The notes under the pieces: model-generated
What the model saw: only the letters and a program-made list of their open reading frames with translations
Told to the model about the DNA's origin: nothing
Database searches by the model: none
Program-made: the position numbers and the translations under genes
In this document: positions 18,142 to 25,915 of the stretch, piece by piece
Position numbering within the stretch: position 1 is the first letter of the stretch
Layout of the letters: each line of letters begins with the position of its first letter
From: Bacteroidales bacterium
Lineage (GTDB): Bacteria > Bacteroidota > Bacteroidia > Bacteroidales > F082
Assembly: GCA_019454985.1 (NCBI GenBank)
Contig: JACFNF010000001.1
Coordinates: 153,185 to 187,761 of the forward strand
Reading direction: 5' to 3'
DNA: 34,577 nucleotides

Positions 18142-18990
18142 ATGAAAAATATATTTCATCTTCCGGCAATACTTCTTTTGCTCAGTCTTTCTTTCGCCGG
18201 TTGCGACAAAATCGAACCTCCCTTTAAAGAAGGCGGAGGCGGTCAGGTTACCAACGACACGCGTAAAATCCTGCTTGAAGATTATACCGGTCACACCTGC
18301 GTGAACTGCCCCGGTGGCGCCCGTCTGGGTCACGAGTTGGTACATCTCTATAATGGTCAAGTCATCATGATTGGGGTACATGCCGGATATTTTGCACGGC
18401 CAAAAGCCGCTCCTTTCGATGCCGATTATCGCACCGAAGCTGGCACTGCCTGGGACAACTTTTTTGGTATCTCGGCTGCCGGGAACCCCATGGGGATGGT
18501 TAACCGAGTTAACAATCAAGGCGCCTATAATGTGACGGCTGCCAACTGGGCTACTGCTGTTGGGCAGGCTGCTCAGGAAAAAGCTGCCCTCAGCCTCAAT
18601 ATCCAGACCACCTATAACAGCACTAGCCGCAACCTGAAAGTTGAACTCGAAAGCAAAGTGATTCACCCACTTGACAACAAACTAATGCTCATCGCCTGCA
18701 TTATCGAGGACAGCATCGTGAGTGCACAAAGCAACAACGATCCCAATGTGGGCGCTACGCCTACCATCCCCGACTATGTGCATCGCCATGTGTTGCGTGG
18801 AAGCATCAACAGCCCCTGGGGTGAAGAGCTGGCCGCTGCCGGACAGGCCACAGCCAATGCTACTTTCAGCAAAACTTATACCCTCGATCTGAACAGCGCC
18901 TATAACGATCAACACGTTTCGATTGTAGCATTTATTTACGACGATACCAGCAAGGAAGTCCTCCAGGTAGAGGAAAAGAAAATCCGCTGA
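18142..18990 (+). CDS. Omp28-related outer membrane lipoprotein
   Basis: A protein of 282 residues. The signal peptide ends in a lipobox (SFAGC) with C21 as the lipidated cysteine, followed by an acidic/Gly-rich linker. The domain begins with the Omp28 signature LLEDYTGHTCVNCPGGARL, containing a thioredoxin-like CxxC (C53, C56), then VIMIGVHAGYFA and GNPMGMVNRVN. Omp28-like proteins are Bacteroidota outer-membrane lipoproteins with a thioredoxin-fold N-terminal part; their exact role is not established. The gene starts 13 bp after the DUF6029 gene and ends just before a terminator hairpin, so it closes the tlpA-like/DUF6029/Omp28 operon. Confidence 0.85.
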   Translation: MKNIFHLPAILLLLSLSFAGCDKIEPPFKEGGGGQVTNDTRKILLEDYTGHTCVNCPGGARLGHELVHLYNGQVIMIGVHAGYFARPKAAPFDADYRTEAGTAWDNFFGISAAGNPMGMVNRVNNQGAYNVTAANWATAVGQAAQEKAALSLNIQTTYNSTSRNLKVELESKVIHPLDNKLMLIACIIEDSIVSAQSNNDPNVGATPTIPDYVHRHVLRGSINSPWGEELAAAGQATANATFSKTYTLDLNSAYNDQHVSIVAFIYDDTSKEVLQVEEKKIR

Positions 18991-19020
18991 GATAAAAATC
19001 AAGCTTTATAAATTTTCGGT

Positions 19021-19060
19021 AAAAGGTCGGGAAAACATTGTTTCCGGCCTTTTGCTTTTC
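19021..19060 (+). terminator. Terminator of the tlpA-like/DUF6029/Omp28 operon
   Basis: Arms 19021-19033 and 19041-19053 form a 13-bp stem (AAAAGGTCGGGAA with TTTCCGGCCTTTT, two G-T wobbles) around a 7-base loop, continuing into CTTTTGCTTTT. It starts 30 bases after the Omp28 stop. This is a good intrinsic terminator on the plus strand. Confidence 0.7.
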
Positions 19061-19102
19061 GTAGGGATGATAGCTACCTTTGTCGGCTACGTTTGTATGA
19101 TT

Positions 19103-20467
19103 ATGAAAACAAAAACTTTGTTTTTTTGCCGCAACTGCGGTAACGAATCGCCAAAATGGATTGGTAAATGCCCGGCCTGTGGTGAATGGAATACCTATGT
19201 GGAAGAAACTGTAGCCACAGGAAAGCCGTTGCGTCATAGCCAAAATGTGGGTAAAAGCCCCGCCGCCCGGCCGCTTCCGGTGAAAGAGATCGAAAGCGAA
19301 AATGAAGCCCGCATTGATCTGCATAACAGCGAGCTCAACCGCGTGCTGGGCGGTGGCCTTGTCCCCGGTTCATTGATATTGGCCGGAGGCGAACCGGGAA
19401 TTGGCAAAAGCACCCTGCTGCTTCAGGTTGCTCTCAGACTTTCTCCTCTTAAAGTTTTATATGTCTCGGGCGAAGAAAGCAACCGTCAGATACGAATGCG
19501 TGCCGACCGCATCGGTATTGCCAATGAGAACTGTTTTATCTTTACCGAAACAGATACCCGCGAAATTGCCCGCCATTTCGAACAACTGAAACCCGATATC
19601 GTGGTCATTGATTCCATCCAAACCCTTGCCACACCACAAGTTGAGGCGTCGGCCGGGAGTATCAGTCAAATCAGGGAGAGTGCAGCCGAAATGAACCGTC
19701 TTGCCAAAAGCACAAACGTCCCCTTTATTCTGATTGGTCATATCACCAAAGACGGCAGCATTGCCGGTCCAAAAATCTTAGAACACATGGTTGACGCTGT
19801 GCTCCAGTTTGAAGGCGACCGACATTACGGATTTCGTATTCTGCGTGCCATCAAAAACCGCTTCGGACCGGCTTCGGAATTAGGAATTTTCGAAATGCGC
19901 GACAACGGCTTGCGCGAGGTTGAAAACCCGAGCGAGATACTCCTCTCGCAGCGCGAGACTCAGGTGAGTGGCGTGGCCATTGCTGCCATCGTCGAAGGGC
20001 TCAGACCCATCCTCATCGAAACACAGGCCCTCGTCAGTACGGCTGCCTACGGCACCCCACAACGCTCCGGAACGGGATTCGACCTCCGCAGACTCAATAT
20101 GTTGCTGGCTGTATTGGAAAAACGTGCCGGGTTCAGGCTGGCCACCAAAGACGTGTTTTTGAACATTGCCGGCGGTCTTCGCGTGGACGACCCTGCAAGC
20201 GATCTGGCTGTGATTGCTGCTATCCTCTCATCAGCCAACGATCAAGCGTTGGATACACAAACTGTTTTTGCCGCCGAAGTGGGTCTTTCGGGCGAGATAA
20301 GAGCCGTAAACCGCATCGAAGCCCGTATCTCGGAAGCCGATAAATTAGGGTTCGAACGCATCTTCGTCTCCAAATACGGACTCAAAGGGCTCGATTTGAC
20401 CAAATACCGCATCCGGGTTGAACCGGTGACGAATGTGGGGGAATTTTGGGCAAAGCTGAGCCGTTGA
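19103..20467 (+). CDS. radA: DNA repair protein RadA (Sms)
   Basis: RadA is a RecA-like, hexameric ATPase that drives branch migration at recombination intermediates. The protein is 454 residues from the ATG at 19103, chosen because the zinc finger then sits eight residues in; an ATG at 19097 is equally close. Features in order are a C4 zinc finger (C9, C12, C23, C26 in CRNCG...CPACGEW), Walker A GEPGIGKST with K102, a Walker B strand (IVVIDSIQTL), the RadA-specific IKNRFG motif, and a C-terminal Lon-protease-like domain (NIAGGLRVDDPASDLAVIAAI). A TACGTTTG box at 19088-19095 could be a -7 element and would give a nearly leaderless message; this is weak. It converges on hydE with only 20 bp between the stops. 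Confidence 0.95.
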   Translation: MKTKTLFFCRNCGNESPKWIGKCPACGEWNTYVEETVATGKPLRHSQNVGKSPAARPLPVKEIESENEARIDLHNSELNRVLGGGLVPGSLILAGGEPGIGKSTLLLQVALRLSPLKVLYVSGEESNRQIRMRADRIGIANENCFIFTETDTREIARHFEQLKPDIVVIDSIQTLATPQVEASAGSISQIRESAAEMNRLAKSTNVPFILIGHITKDGSIAGPKILEHMVDAVLQFEGDRHYGFRILRAIKNRFGPASELGIFEMRDNGLREVENPSEILLSQRETQVSGVAIAAIVEGLRPILIETQALVSTAAYGTPQRSGTGFDLRRLNMLLAVLEKRAGFRLATKDVFLNIAGGLRVDDPASDLAVIAAILSSANDQALDTQTVFAAEVGLSGEIRAVNRIEARISEADKLGFERIFVSKYGLKGLDLTKYRIRVEPVTNVGEFWAKLSR

Positions 20468-20487
20468 ACGAAAATTCCGCCTGCAAA

Positions 20488-21588
20488 CTATCCTTCAATT
20501 TGACCGGTGCGGCGCAAATAGTGCATCGAGCTGCCGGCTATATGGTAACTGATTGTTTCACCAATTTCCTGAATCACCTGATTTAGCGATGTAGTGCTCA
20601 GTGCAGGGTCTTTGTCTAAGTTTGGTTTATTGTCGTAGAGTAGGTATTTTTTTCGGTTGGGCACCGGAGTTAGGTTAGGCATCACCACATTGGCGCCGGC
20701 CAGAATACCTTTTTGCCTGCCAAGCGGATCAAGGGTTTCAAGGGCTGTTGAAGCAGCAATATTGATCCAAGGCATATTGAGGCGCAACAAAGCAATCATC
20801 AGCAACCCTATCCTGAATCGTTCCTGCGATGGCCACAGAAGTGCGTCTTCAGCCGAAAGCGGGATGTCGGGATGCTCAATATACGGACCCATCCCCACCA
20901 TGTCAATGTCCTGTGTTTTGAAAAACAATAAATCGTCAGCTAAATCAGCCAACGTTTGTCCGGGCAGGCCGATCATCACGCCGGTTCCCACCTGATAACC
21001 TTCCTGACGCAAGAGCGTAAGTGCGTGCATACGGGCGTCGAAGTTGTGGGCTTTGTTGTGAGGGTGAATATGCTCAAAAAGCTGTCGGTTAGTGGTTTCG
21101 ATACGCAGCAAATAACGTTCGGCTCCGGCCTCACGCCAAAGACGATAAGTTTCTGCCGACTGTTCGCCCAACGAAAGGGTGATGGTGAGTTCGTTGTGGG
21201 TGCGCTGATGGATGCCCTTGAGCAAACGGGCAATATGATGGGTAAAGGTTTTGTTTTTTAACTCGCCGGCCTGGATAACCAATGACCCGAAGCCTTCTTT
21301 CCAGGCAAAATCGGCAGCCTGATAAACCTCTTCGTCGGAAAGCGTATAGCGTTCAACCATAGGATTGGCTGCACGAATGCCACAATAGTAGCAATTCCGG
21401 GCACAGCGGTTCGACAGCTCAATCAGGCCACGCAGATACACTATTCGTCCCGGATGCTCGGCTTTGACACGAAGGCCGGCCTGCAACACTTTTTCGGTTT
21501 CCGGCCCGGGTTCAACCGAAAGCAGGCGAATCAACTCTTCTTTTTTATGATTACTTTTTAAAAGCAGTTCATCAATGGATTCACTCAT
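20488..21588 (-). CDS. hydE: [FeFe]-hydrogenase maturase HydE, radical SAM
   Basis: HydE is a radical-SAM enzyme acting on the HydG-derived Fe(CO)2(CN)cysteine synthon during assembly of the H-cluster's diiron site. The protein has 366 residues. The radical-SAM cysteines C62, C66 and C69 lie in NRCARNCYYCG, matching the spacing and position known from Thermotoga HydE, followed by the family's GIRAANPMVERY. No cysteines remain in the rest of the protein, so the accessory second cluster of some HydE proteins is absent; that cluster is not essential in characterised enzymes. The start overlaps the hydF stop by 4 bp, showing translational coupling. It is the last gene of the hyd operon. Confidence 0.93.
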   Translation of the reverse strand: MSESIDELLLKSNHKKEELIRLLSVEPGPETEKVLQAGLRVKAEHPGRIVYLRGLIELSNRCARNCYYCGIRAANPMVERYTLSDEEVYQAADFAWKEGFGSLVIQAGELKNKTFTHHIARLLKGIHQRTHNELTITLSLGEQSAETYRLWREAGAERYLLRIETTNRQLFEHIHPHNKAHNFDARMHALTLLRQEGYQVGTGVMIGLPGQTLADLADDLLFFKTQDIDMVGMGPYIEHPDIPLSAEDALLWPSQERFRIGLLMIALLRLNMPWINIAASTALETLDPLGRQKGILAGANVVMPNLTPVPNRKKYLLYDNKPNLDKDPALSTTSLNQVIQEIGETISYHIAGSSMHYLRRTGQIEG

Positions 21589-22793
21589 TCTGCATGTTTT
21601 TTAAAAGGTTCGGTCACCCTGTCGAAAATACCATTGATCCAGGCAATGGCCATTCCATAGTTGCTCACAGCGATATCGGCATCCACGGCCGGCTTCAGCC
21701 GGTTGAGCAGTTGTTTGCGCGTCACCACACAGCCGCCGCATTGAATTACCATCTTGTATTGTTGGATGTCTTTAATGGCATCCAATCCCGAAACGATCTC
21801 AAATTTCAGTTCTTTGCCCGAATACTCCCTGATCCACTTTGGCAGTTTAACACGCCCGATATCGTCGCAACTCACCTGGTGGCTGCACGATTCGAGAATG
21901 AGGATGGTATCGCCGTCATTGAGTTTTCCCAACATGGGCGTGCCTTGCAAATAATGTTCAAAATCACCTTTAAGGCGGGCAAACACAATACTGAAACTCG
22001 TGAGCGGCACTTCGGGCGGCACAATGGTGTTGACGTAAGAAAACACCTGACTGTCAGTAACCACTAACTGTGGGCGGGGCATATTCTGTTCAAAATACGA
22101 TTTCAGGCGGTCTTCCTGAAGCACAACACAAATATTGTCGTGGTCGAGCACATCGCGGATGGTCATCACCTGCGGCAAAATAAGTCGGCCTTCGGGGGCT
22201 TCCGCATCAATGGGTGTGACAAGCATTACCAAACCACCAGGCTGGATGATATCGCCCAAAAGCGAAGGTTTTTGAAACGTATTTTCGGGCATGGTTTTTT
22301 TCAACAACCCAATCAACGCCTCCAATTTCTCGCTGTTCGTTGTCGTGAAATCAAGCACTTCGGCCTTTGTGAACTCACTGATTTTATCGCGGGTAACCTC
22401 TTCGAGAGGTTGAAGGTCGCTCTTGTTGTGAACGATGAAATACGGGATTTTCAGATCTCTGAATCGGGTAATCAGGTCTTTTTCATAAAATCCAAACTCG
22501 TTTGCGGTAATCACGAGCATTGCGCAATCAATGGTTTGGATGGCCTGAAAGGTTTTCTGTTTCCGTTTCTCGCCAAGTTCGCCAATATCGTCAATGCCGG
22601 CAGTATCAATGATGATGACCGGTCCGAGACCAAAAATTTCGAGGGATTTTTTCACCGGATCGGTTGTAGTGCCGGCTTCGGGCGACACGATGGCAACTTC
22701 CTGATTGACTAAAAGGTTAATGATAGAGCTTTTGCCATTGTTGCGCCGGCCGAAAAGGCCGATATGTGGTTTGAGGTCTTTGCCTTTCGCCAT
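21585..22793 (-). CDS. hydF: [FeFe]-hydrogenase maturation GTPase HydF
   Basis: HydF is the GTPase scaffold on which the 2Fe subcluster is completed and from which it is passed to HydA. It has 402 residues, normal for the family. Walker A/G1 is GRRNNGKSS (residues 15-23), G3 is DTAG, and G4 is HNKSD. The C-terminal cluster-binding domain shows C-S-H followed after 46 residues by Q-C-G-G-C. This fits the CxHx(46-53)HCxxC pattern except that Gln replaces the His just before the last CxxC. It starts 21 bp after hydG and overlaps hydE by 4 bp, so hydG-hydF-hydE are co-transcribed. Confidence 0.94.
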   Translation of the reverse strand: MAKGKDLKPHIGLFGRRNNGKSSIINLLVNQEVAIVSPEAGTTTDPVKKSLEIFGLGPVIIIDTAGIDDIGELGEKRKQKTFQAIQTIDCAMLVITANEFGFYEKDLITRFRDLKIPYFIVHNKSDLQPLEEVTRDKISEFTKAEVLDFTTTNSEKLEALIGLLKKTMPENTFQKPSLLGDIIQPGGLVMLVTPIDAEAPEGRLILPQVMTIRDVLDHDNICVVLQEDRLKSYFEQNMPRPQLVVTDSQVFSYVNTIVPPEVPLTSFSIVFARLKGDFEHYLQGTPMLGKLNDGDTILILESCSHQVSCDDIGRVKLPKWIREYSGKELKFEIVSGLDAIKDIQQYKMVIQCGGCVVTRKQLLNRLKPAVDADIAVSNYGMAIAWINGIFDRVTEPFKKHAE

Positions 22794-22814
22794 AGGATCG
22801 TCAGAGAAATTTGC

Positions 22815-24242
22815 TTAAAAATAGAGGTCGCGTTCGCCGTTTTTGATACGTTCCACTCGATCCCTCACCTTGTTGCGATACGATTCATCTTCAATCTCGT
22901 CAATGCTTTGATCCACAAGCCTCCAGCCTTTAGCTGCAGTTTCCGGAGTAGCATAATCAATGATATATTCGGCCAAAGTGAAGAGTGCATTTGGGGTACA
23001 GAATTTTTTGATAAATCCGGGCACGCTGAACTCCATAAAATGTTGACCTGTACGTCCTTTTCGGTAACAAGCCGTGCAAAACGAAGGGATATAGTCATTT
23101 TCGATCAGCTCGTCAATCACCTGATTTAGAGTACGGTCATCGTTGATTTTGAACTGTTCTTTGGTCAGGTTTTGATCCACTTCGGGGTTTTCGGCATAGG
23201 CGCCGATTTCGAGCTTGGTTCCGGCATCAATTTGCGAACAGCCGTAGGCCAGCACTTCGCGGCGGATATGTTCGGGTTCGCGGGCGGTGAGAATGAGCCC
23301 TGTGTAAGGCACTGCCAGACGCAGGATGGCCACTAAACGCGTAAATTCTTCATCGCTCACCTGATACTGGTCGTCGAGGTCGTAATCCAAAGCATCCTGA
23401 ATTCGCGGGAACGAAATGGTGTGCGGTCCTACGTTGTAGCAGGCTTCTAAGTGGTTCACATGGCGCAGCAGGGCCAGCACCTCGAAACGCCAGTCGTAAA
23501 GGCCAAACAAGGCGCCAATGCCCACATCGTCAATTCCGCCTTCCATAGCGCGGTCGAGAGCCGTCAGGCGATAATCGTAATCGGCTTTCTTGCCCGACGG
23601 GTGGCAAATTTTGTAAGTAGGACGATGGTAGGTTTCCTGAAAAATCTGATAAGTGCCAATGCCCGATTCGCCGATAGTTTTGAACCCTTCGATATCGAAA
23701 GGAGCGGCATTGATGTTGACACGACGAATTTCGCCGTGATCTTTTTTAACCGAATAAACCAATTTCACGGTTTCGGCAATGAACTCGGCCGAGTAGGTAC
23801 GATGCTCGCCAAATACCAGAATCAGTCGCTTCTGGCCATGTTCTTCCAAGGCTTTCACATTGGCAATCAGCTCATCGGTATTTAAGGTTTTACGGATGGC
23901 CGATTTGTTGGATGCCTTGAACCCACAATAACGGCAGTTGTTCGAGCAGTAGTTACCCACATAAAGCGGCGCAAAAAGCACGATGCGCTTTCCATAAACA
24001 CGCTCTTTGAGTTGGCGGGCTCCCTGACGGATCCATCCAATCATCTCGGGGTCGGTGGCATTGAGCAACACTGCCGTTTCTTCAAGGCTCAGCCGCTGTT
24101 TGTCGAGCGACTTGGCAATGATGGCTTTTACGCGCTCTTTTTCGGGTATGGCCTGTCGCAGTATATCGTGAATTTCCTCTTCGTCAATAAAAGGCTGCAT
24201 ACTGACGTCGGGAATGCGGTATTGTTGTGGTTCAAATTTCAT
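22815..24242 (-). CDS. hydG: [FeFe]-hydrogenase maturase HydG, radical SAM tyrosine lyase
   Basis: HydG cleaves tyrosine to give p-cresol plus the CO and CN ligands of the H-cluster. It has 475 residues, the usual size. The radical-SAM motif is C99-x3-C103-x2-C106 in YCSNNCRYCGFKA. The C-terminal domain has the C-x2-C-x22-C motif (CTAC...FC) that binds the auxiliary cluster carrying the dangler iron; this distinguishes HydG from thiazole synthase ThiH. The gap of 106 bp to the upstream REC-kinase gene is the largest in the operon behind hydC, but no promoter matching the Bacteroidota consensus is visible in it. An imperfect 7-bp inverted repeat (24295-24301 with 24333-24339) lies there. Confidence 0.94.
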   Translation of the reverse strand: MKFEPQQYRIPDVSMQPFIDEEEIHDILRQAIPEKERVKAIIAKSLDKQRLSLEETAVLLNATDPEMIGWIRQGARQLKERVYGKRIVLFAPLYVGNYCSNNCRYCGFKASNKSAIRKTLNTDELIANVKALEEHGQKRLILVFGEHRTYSAEFIAETVKLVYSVKKDHGEIRRVNINAAPFDIEGFKTIGESGIGTYQIFQETYHRPTYKICHPSGKKADYDYRLTALDRAMEGGIDDVGIGALFGLYDWRFEVLALLRHVNHLEACYNVGPHTISFPRIQDALDYDLDDQYQVSDEEFTRLVAILRLAVPYTGLILTAREPEHIRREVLAYGCSQIDAGTKLEIGAYAENPEVDQNLTKEQFKINDDRTLNQVIDELIENDYIPSFCTACYRKGRTGQHFMEFSVPGFIKKFCTPNALFTLAEYIIDYATPETAAKGWRLVDQSIDEIEDESYRNKVRDRVERIKNGERDLYF

Positions 24243-24348
24243 GGTTTATATCTTTAACTGGTTTGTTGGATTTAGGTTCTGTATTACCTGTTTATTCGTG
24301 TACTCCTTAATGAAGTTCGGATTGCTTTGCTGACACGAAGATTTTTGG

Positions 24349-25470
24349 TTAATTCCGCGGCAAAGTTACTTCAAATGTTGTTCCCTCATCAGGAATACTG
24401 CTAACGGTGATGGTTCCGTTGTGTTGTTCCACCATTTTTTTGGCAATGGAAAGCCCCAGGCCTGTGCCGGTGATTTCTTTGGTTTTGCTGTTTTTGATGC
24501 GAACAAAATCCTGAAAAATCTTTTCCATATCGTCGGGGCTCATTCCGATTCCGGTATCTGTCACTGTGATTTTGATGCTGCTCCCTTGATCTACAATGGC
24601 AACATCCACTTTTCCATTGTCTTTATTATATTTTACCGCATTCGAAATGAGATTGTTAAAAACAATTTCCATTTCATCGGCATCGGCCAGCAAATACGTG
24701 TTTCCTGATTTTTGAAGGGTCATCTTCACATTTTTCTGTATCGAATAGGGTTCCATCGTGTCCATAGCTGTTTGTGCGATGGTTCCCAGCTCGATATCGC
24801 GTAGTTTTCGTTCTTTTTTTCCGGATTCGATTTTCGTCAGGTCGAGCATATCCATGATGAGATTTCGCATGCCGCGCAATCTGATCAGCGATCGTTCGAC
24901 CATTTTGTCGTAATCTTCGATTTTATCGCCAAGCTGTCGTTCCTGCATCATTTTGAGGTATCCTTCAACAGCATTGATGGGCGATTTGAGTTCGTGCGAA
25001 AGGACAGAGAGAAATTGAAACCTGATTTGTTTTCCTTCTATCTGCATTTTGCGTGTCATACGTTTCAGATAGAGGTGTTTGGCCACATTTTCGATGCTTG
25101 CCCTAAGCTCATTGGGCGTGAAGGGTTTAGGCATGAAGTTGAAGGCGCCATTTTTGGTGGCCTTGACCGCCAGGTCGAGCGAGGCATAGGAGGTAATCAT
25201 CACCACTGCCAGGTCGTAATCTTGTTTCTTAATGGTTTCGAGTACTTCGATGCCATCCATTCCGGGCAGTTTGTTGTCGAGCAACACCACATCCACCTGT
25301 TGTTTACTCAGGATTTCGACGGCTTCTTCGCCTGTCCCTGCCTCAATAAGGTTGAAGTCGAAATCTTCGTCCATAAAGGCATAACCCACGGTGAAGTTAC
25401 TGAGGATGCGGCAAACACCGGAACGTATTCCGGGCTCATCGTCAACAATCAAAACATGCAGTGTGGCCAT
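24349..25470 (-). CDS. Hybrid response regulator-histidine kinase (REC-HisKA-HATPase)
   Basis: A protein of 373 residues without membrane segments, so cytoplasmic. An N-terminal receiver domain (VLIVDDE; phosphoacceptor D65 in VVLLDNKLPG; conserved T93 and K115 in NFMPKPF) is joined to a HisKA domain with H159 in SVLSHELKSP, then a HATPase with the N box (FNNLISNAVKYN), G1 (VTDTGIGM) and G2 (GTGLGLSIAKKM). There is no sensing domain of its own, so its input is probably phosphorylation of the receiver, making it a relay component. It starts 26 bp after the upstream receiver gene and precedes hydG. Its likely partners are the hydrogenase-like kinase and the regulators of the same locus. Confidence 0.88.
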   Translation of the reverse strand: MATLHVLIVDDEPGIRSGVCRILSNFTVGYAFMDEDFDFNLIEAGTGEEAVEILSKQQVDVVLLDNKLPGMDGIEVLETIKKQDYDLAVVMITSYASLDLAVKATKNGAFNFMPKPFTPNELRASIENVAKHLYLKRMTRKMQIEGKQIRFQFLSVLSHELKSPINAVEGYLKMMQERQLGDKIEDYDKMVERSLIRLRGMRNLIMDMLDLTKIESGKKERKLRDIELGTIAQTAMDTMEPYSIQKNVKMTLQKSGNTYLLADADEMEIVFNNLISNAVKYNKDNGKVDVAIVDQGSSIKITVTDTGIGMSPDDMEKIFQDFVRIKNSKTKEITGTGLGLSIAKKMVEQHNGTITVSSIPDEGTTFEVTLPRN

Positions 25471-25496
25471 GTTTCAGGTTTTTAAAGACGTAAAGA

Positions 25497-25895
25497 TCAG
25501 AGTTTTAATAATTTATTGATTTCGCGATGAAGCTGGTCGGCCCGAAGTCCCTTTTCGAGGTAAACATCGGCTTTGATCCAGCCCTTATTGTCTTCGCCAT
25601 ACAAGTCGAAACTGTAGCCAGTGTCGGCAGTGGCGGCAGTAGCCATGATGATGGGCATATTGGGATATTTCTTTTTGGCTTTATAGCTGAGAATGAATCC
25701 GCTATCTTCGTTTTCCATCATCAGGTCGAAGATACACAGATCAGGTTTCATGCTTTCGAGCATCTTCTCGGCCTGAGCCTGACTCTCGGCAGTTTTCACT
25801 TCAAATCCCATGTTTTTTACCATAGTTTCAATTTGAAACAGATAATCGGAATCGTCGTCAACGATAAAAATAAGTTTGTTTTCTTTTGACATCAT
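25497..25895 (-). CDS. Single-domain response regulator (REC only)
   Basis: A protein of 132 residues consisting of one receiver domain: acidic pocket IVDDDSD (D13-D15), phosphoacceptor D57 in LCIFDLMM, switch Thr in PIIMATA, and Lys in the YLEKG loop. It has no output domain. The stretch between the switch Thr and the Lys is longer than in CheY and carries a Trp (GEDNKGWIKADVY). The start used is ATG at 25895; a second ATG one codon on is equally possible. It begins 20 bp after the hydrogenase-like kinase gene and 26 bp before the REC-kinase gene. This suggests it carries phosphoryl groups between those two kinases; that is inference from position. Confidence 0.88.
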   Translation of the reverse strand: MMSKENKLIFIVDDDSDYLFQIETMVKNMGFEVKTAESQAQAEKMLESMKPDLCIFDLMMENEDSGFILSYKAKKKYPNMPIIMATAATADTGYSFDLYGEDNKGWIKADVYLEKGLRADQLHREINKLLKL

Positions 25896-25915
25896 ATTCT
25901 TGGGTTTACAGATTT

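Noticed and set aside
24243..24348. Separate promoter for hydGFE
   Set aside because: No TAnnTTTG match on the minus strand in the 106-bp gap; only a weak 7-bp inverted repeat with a 31-base loop.
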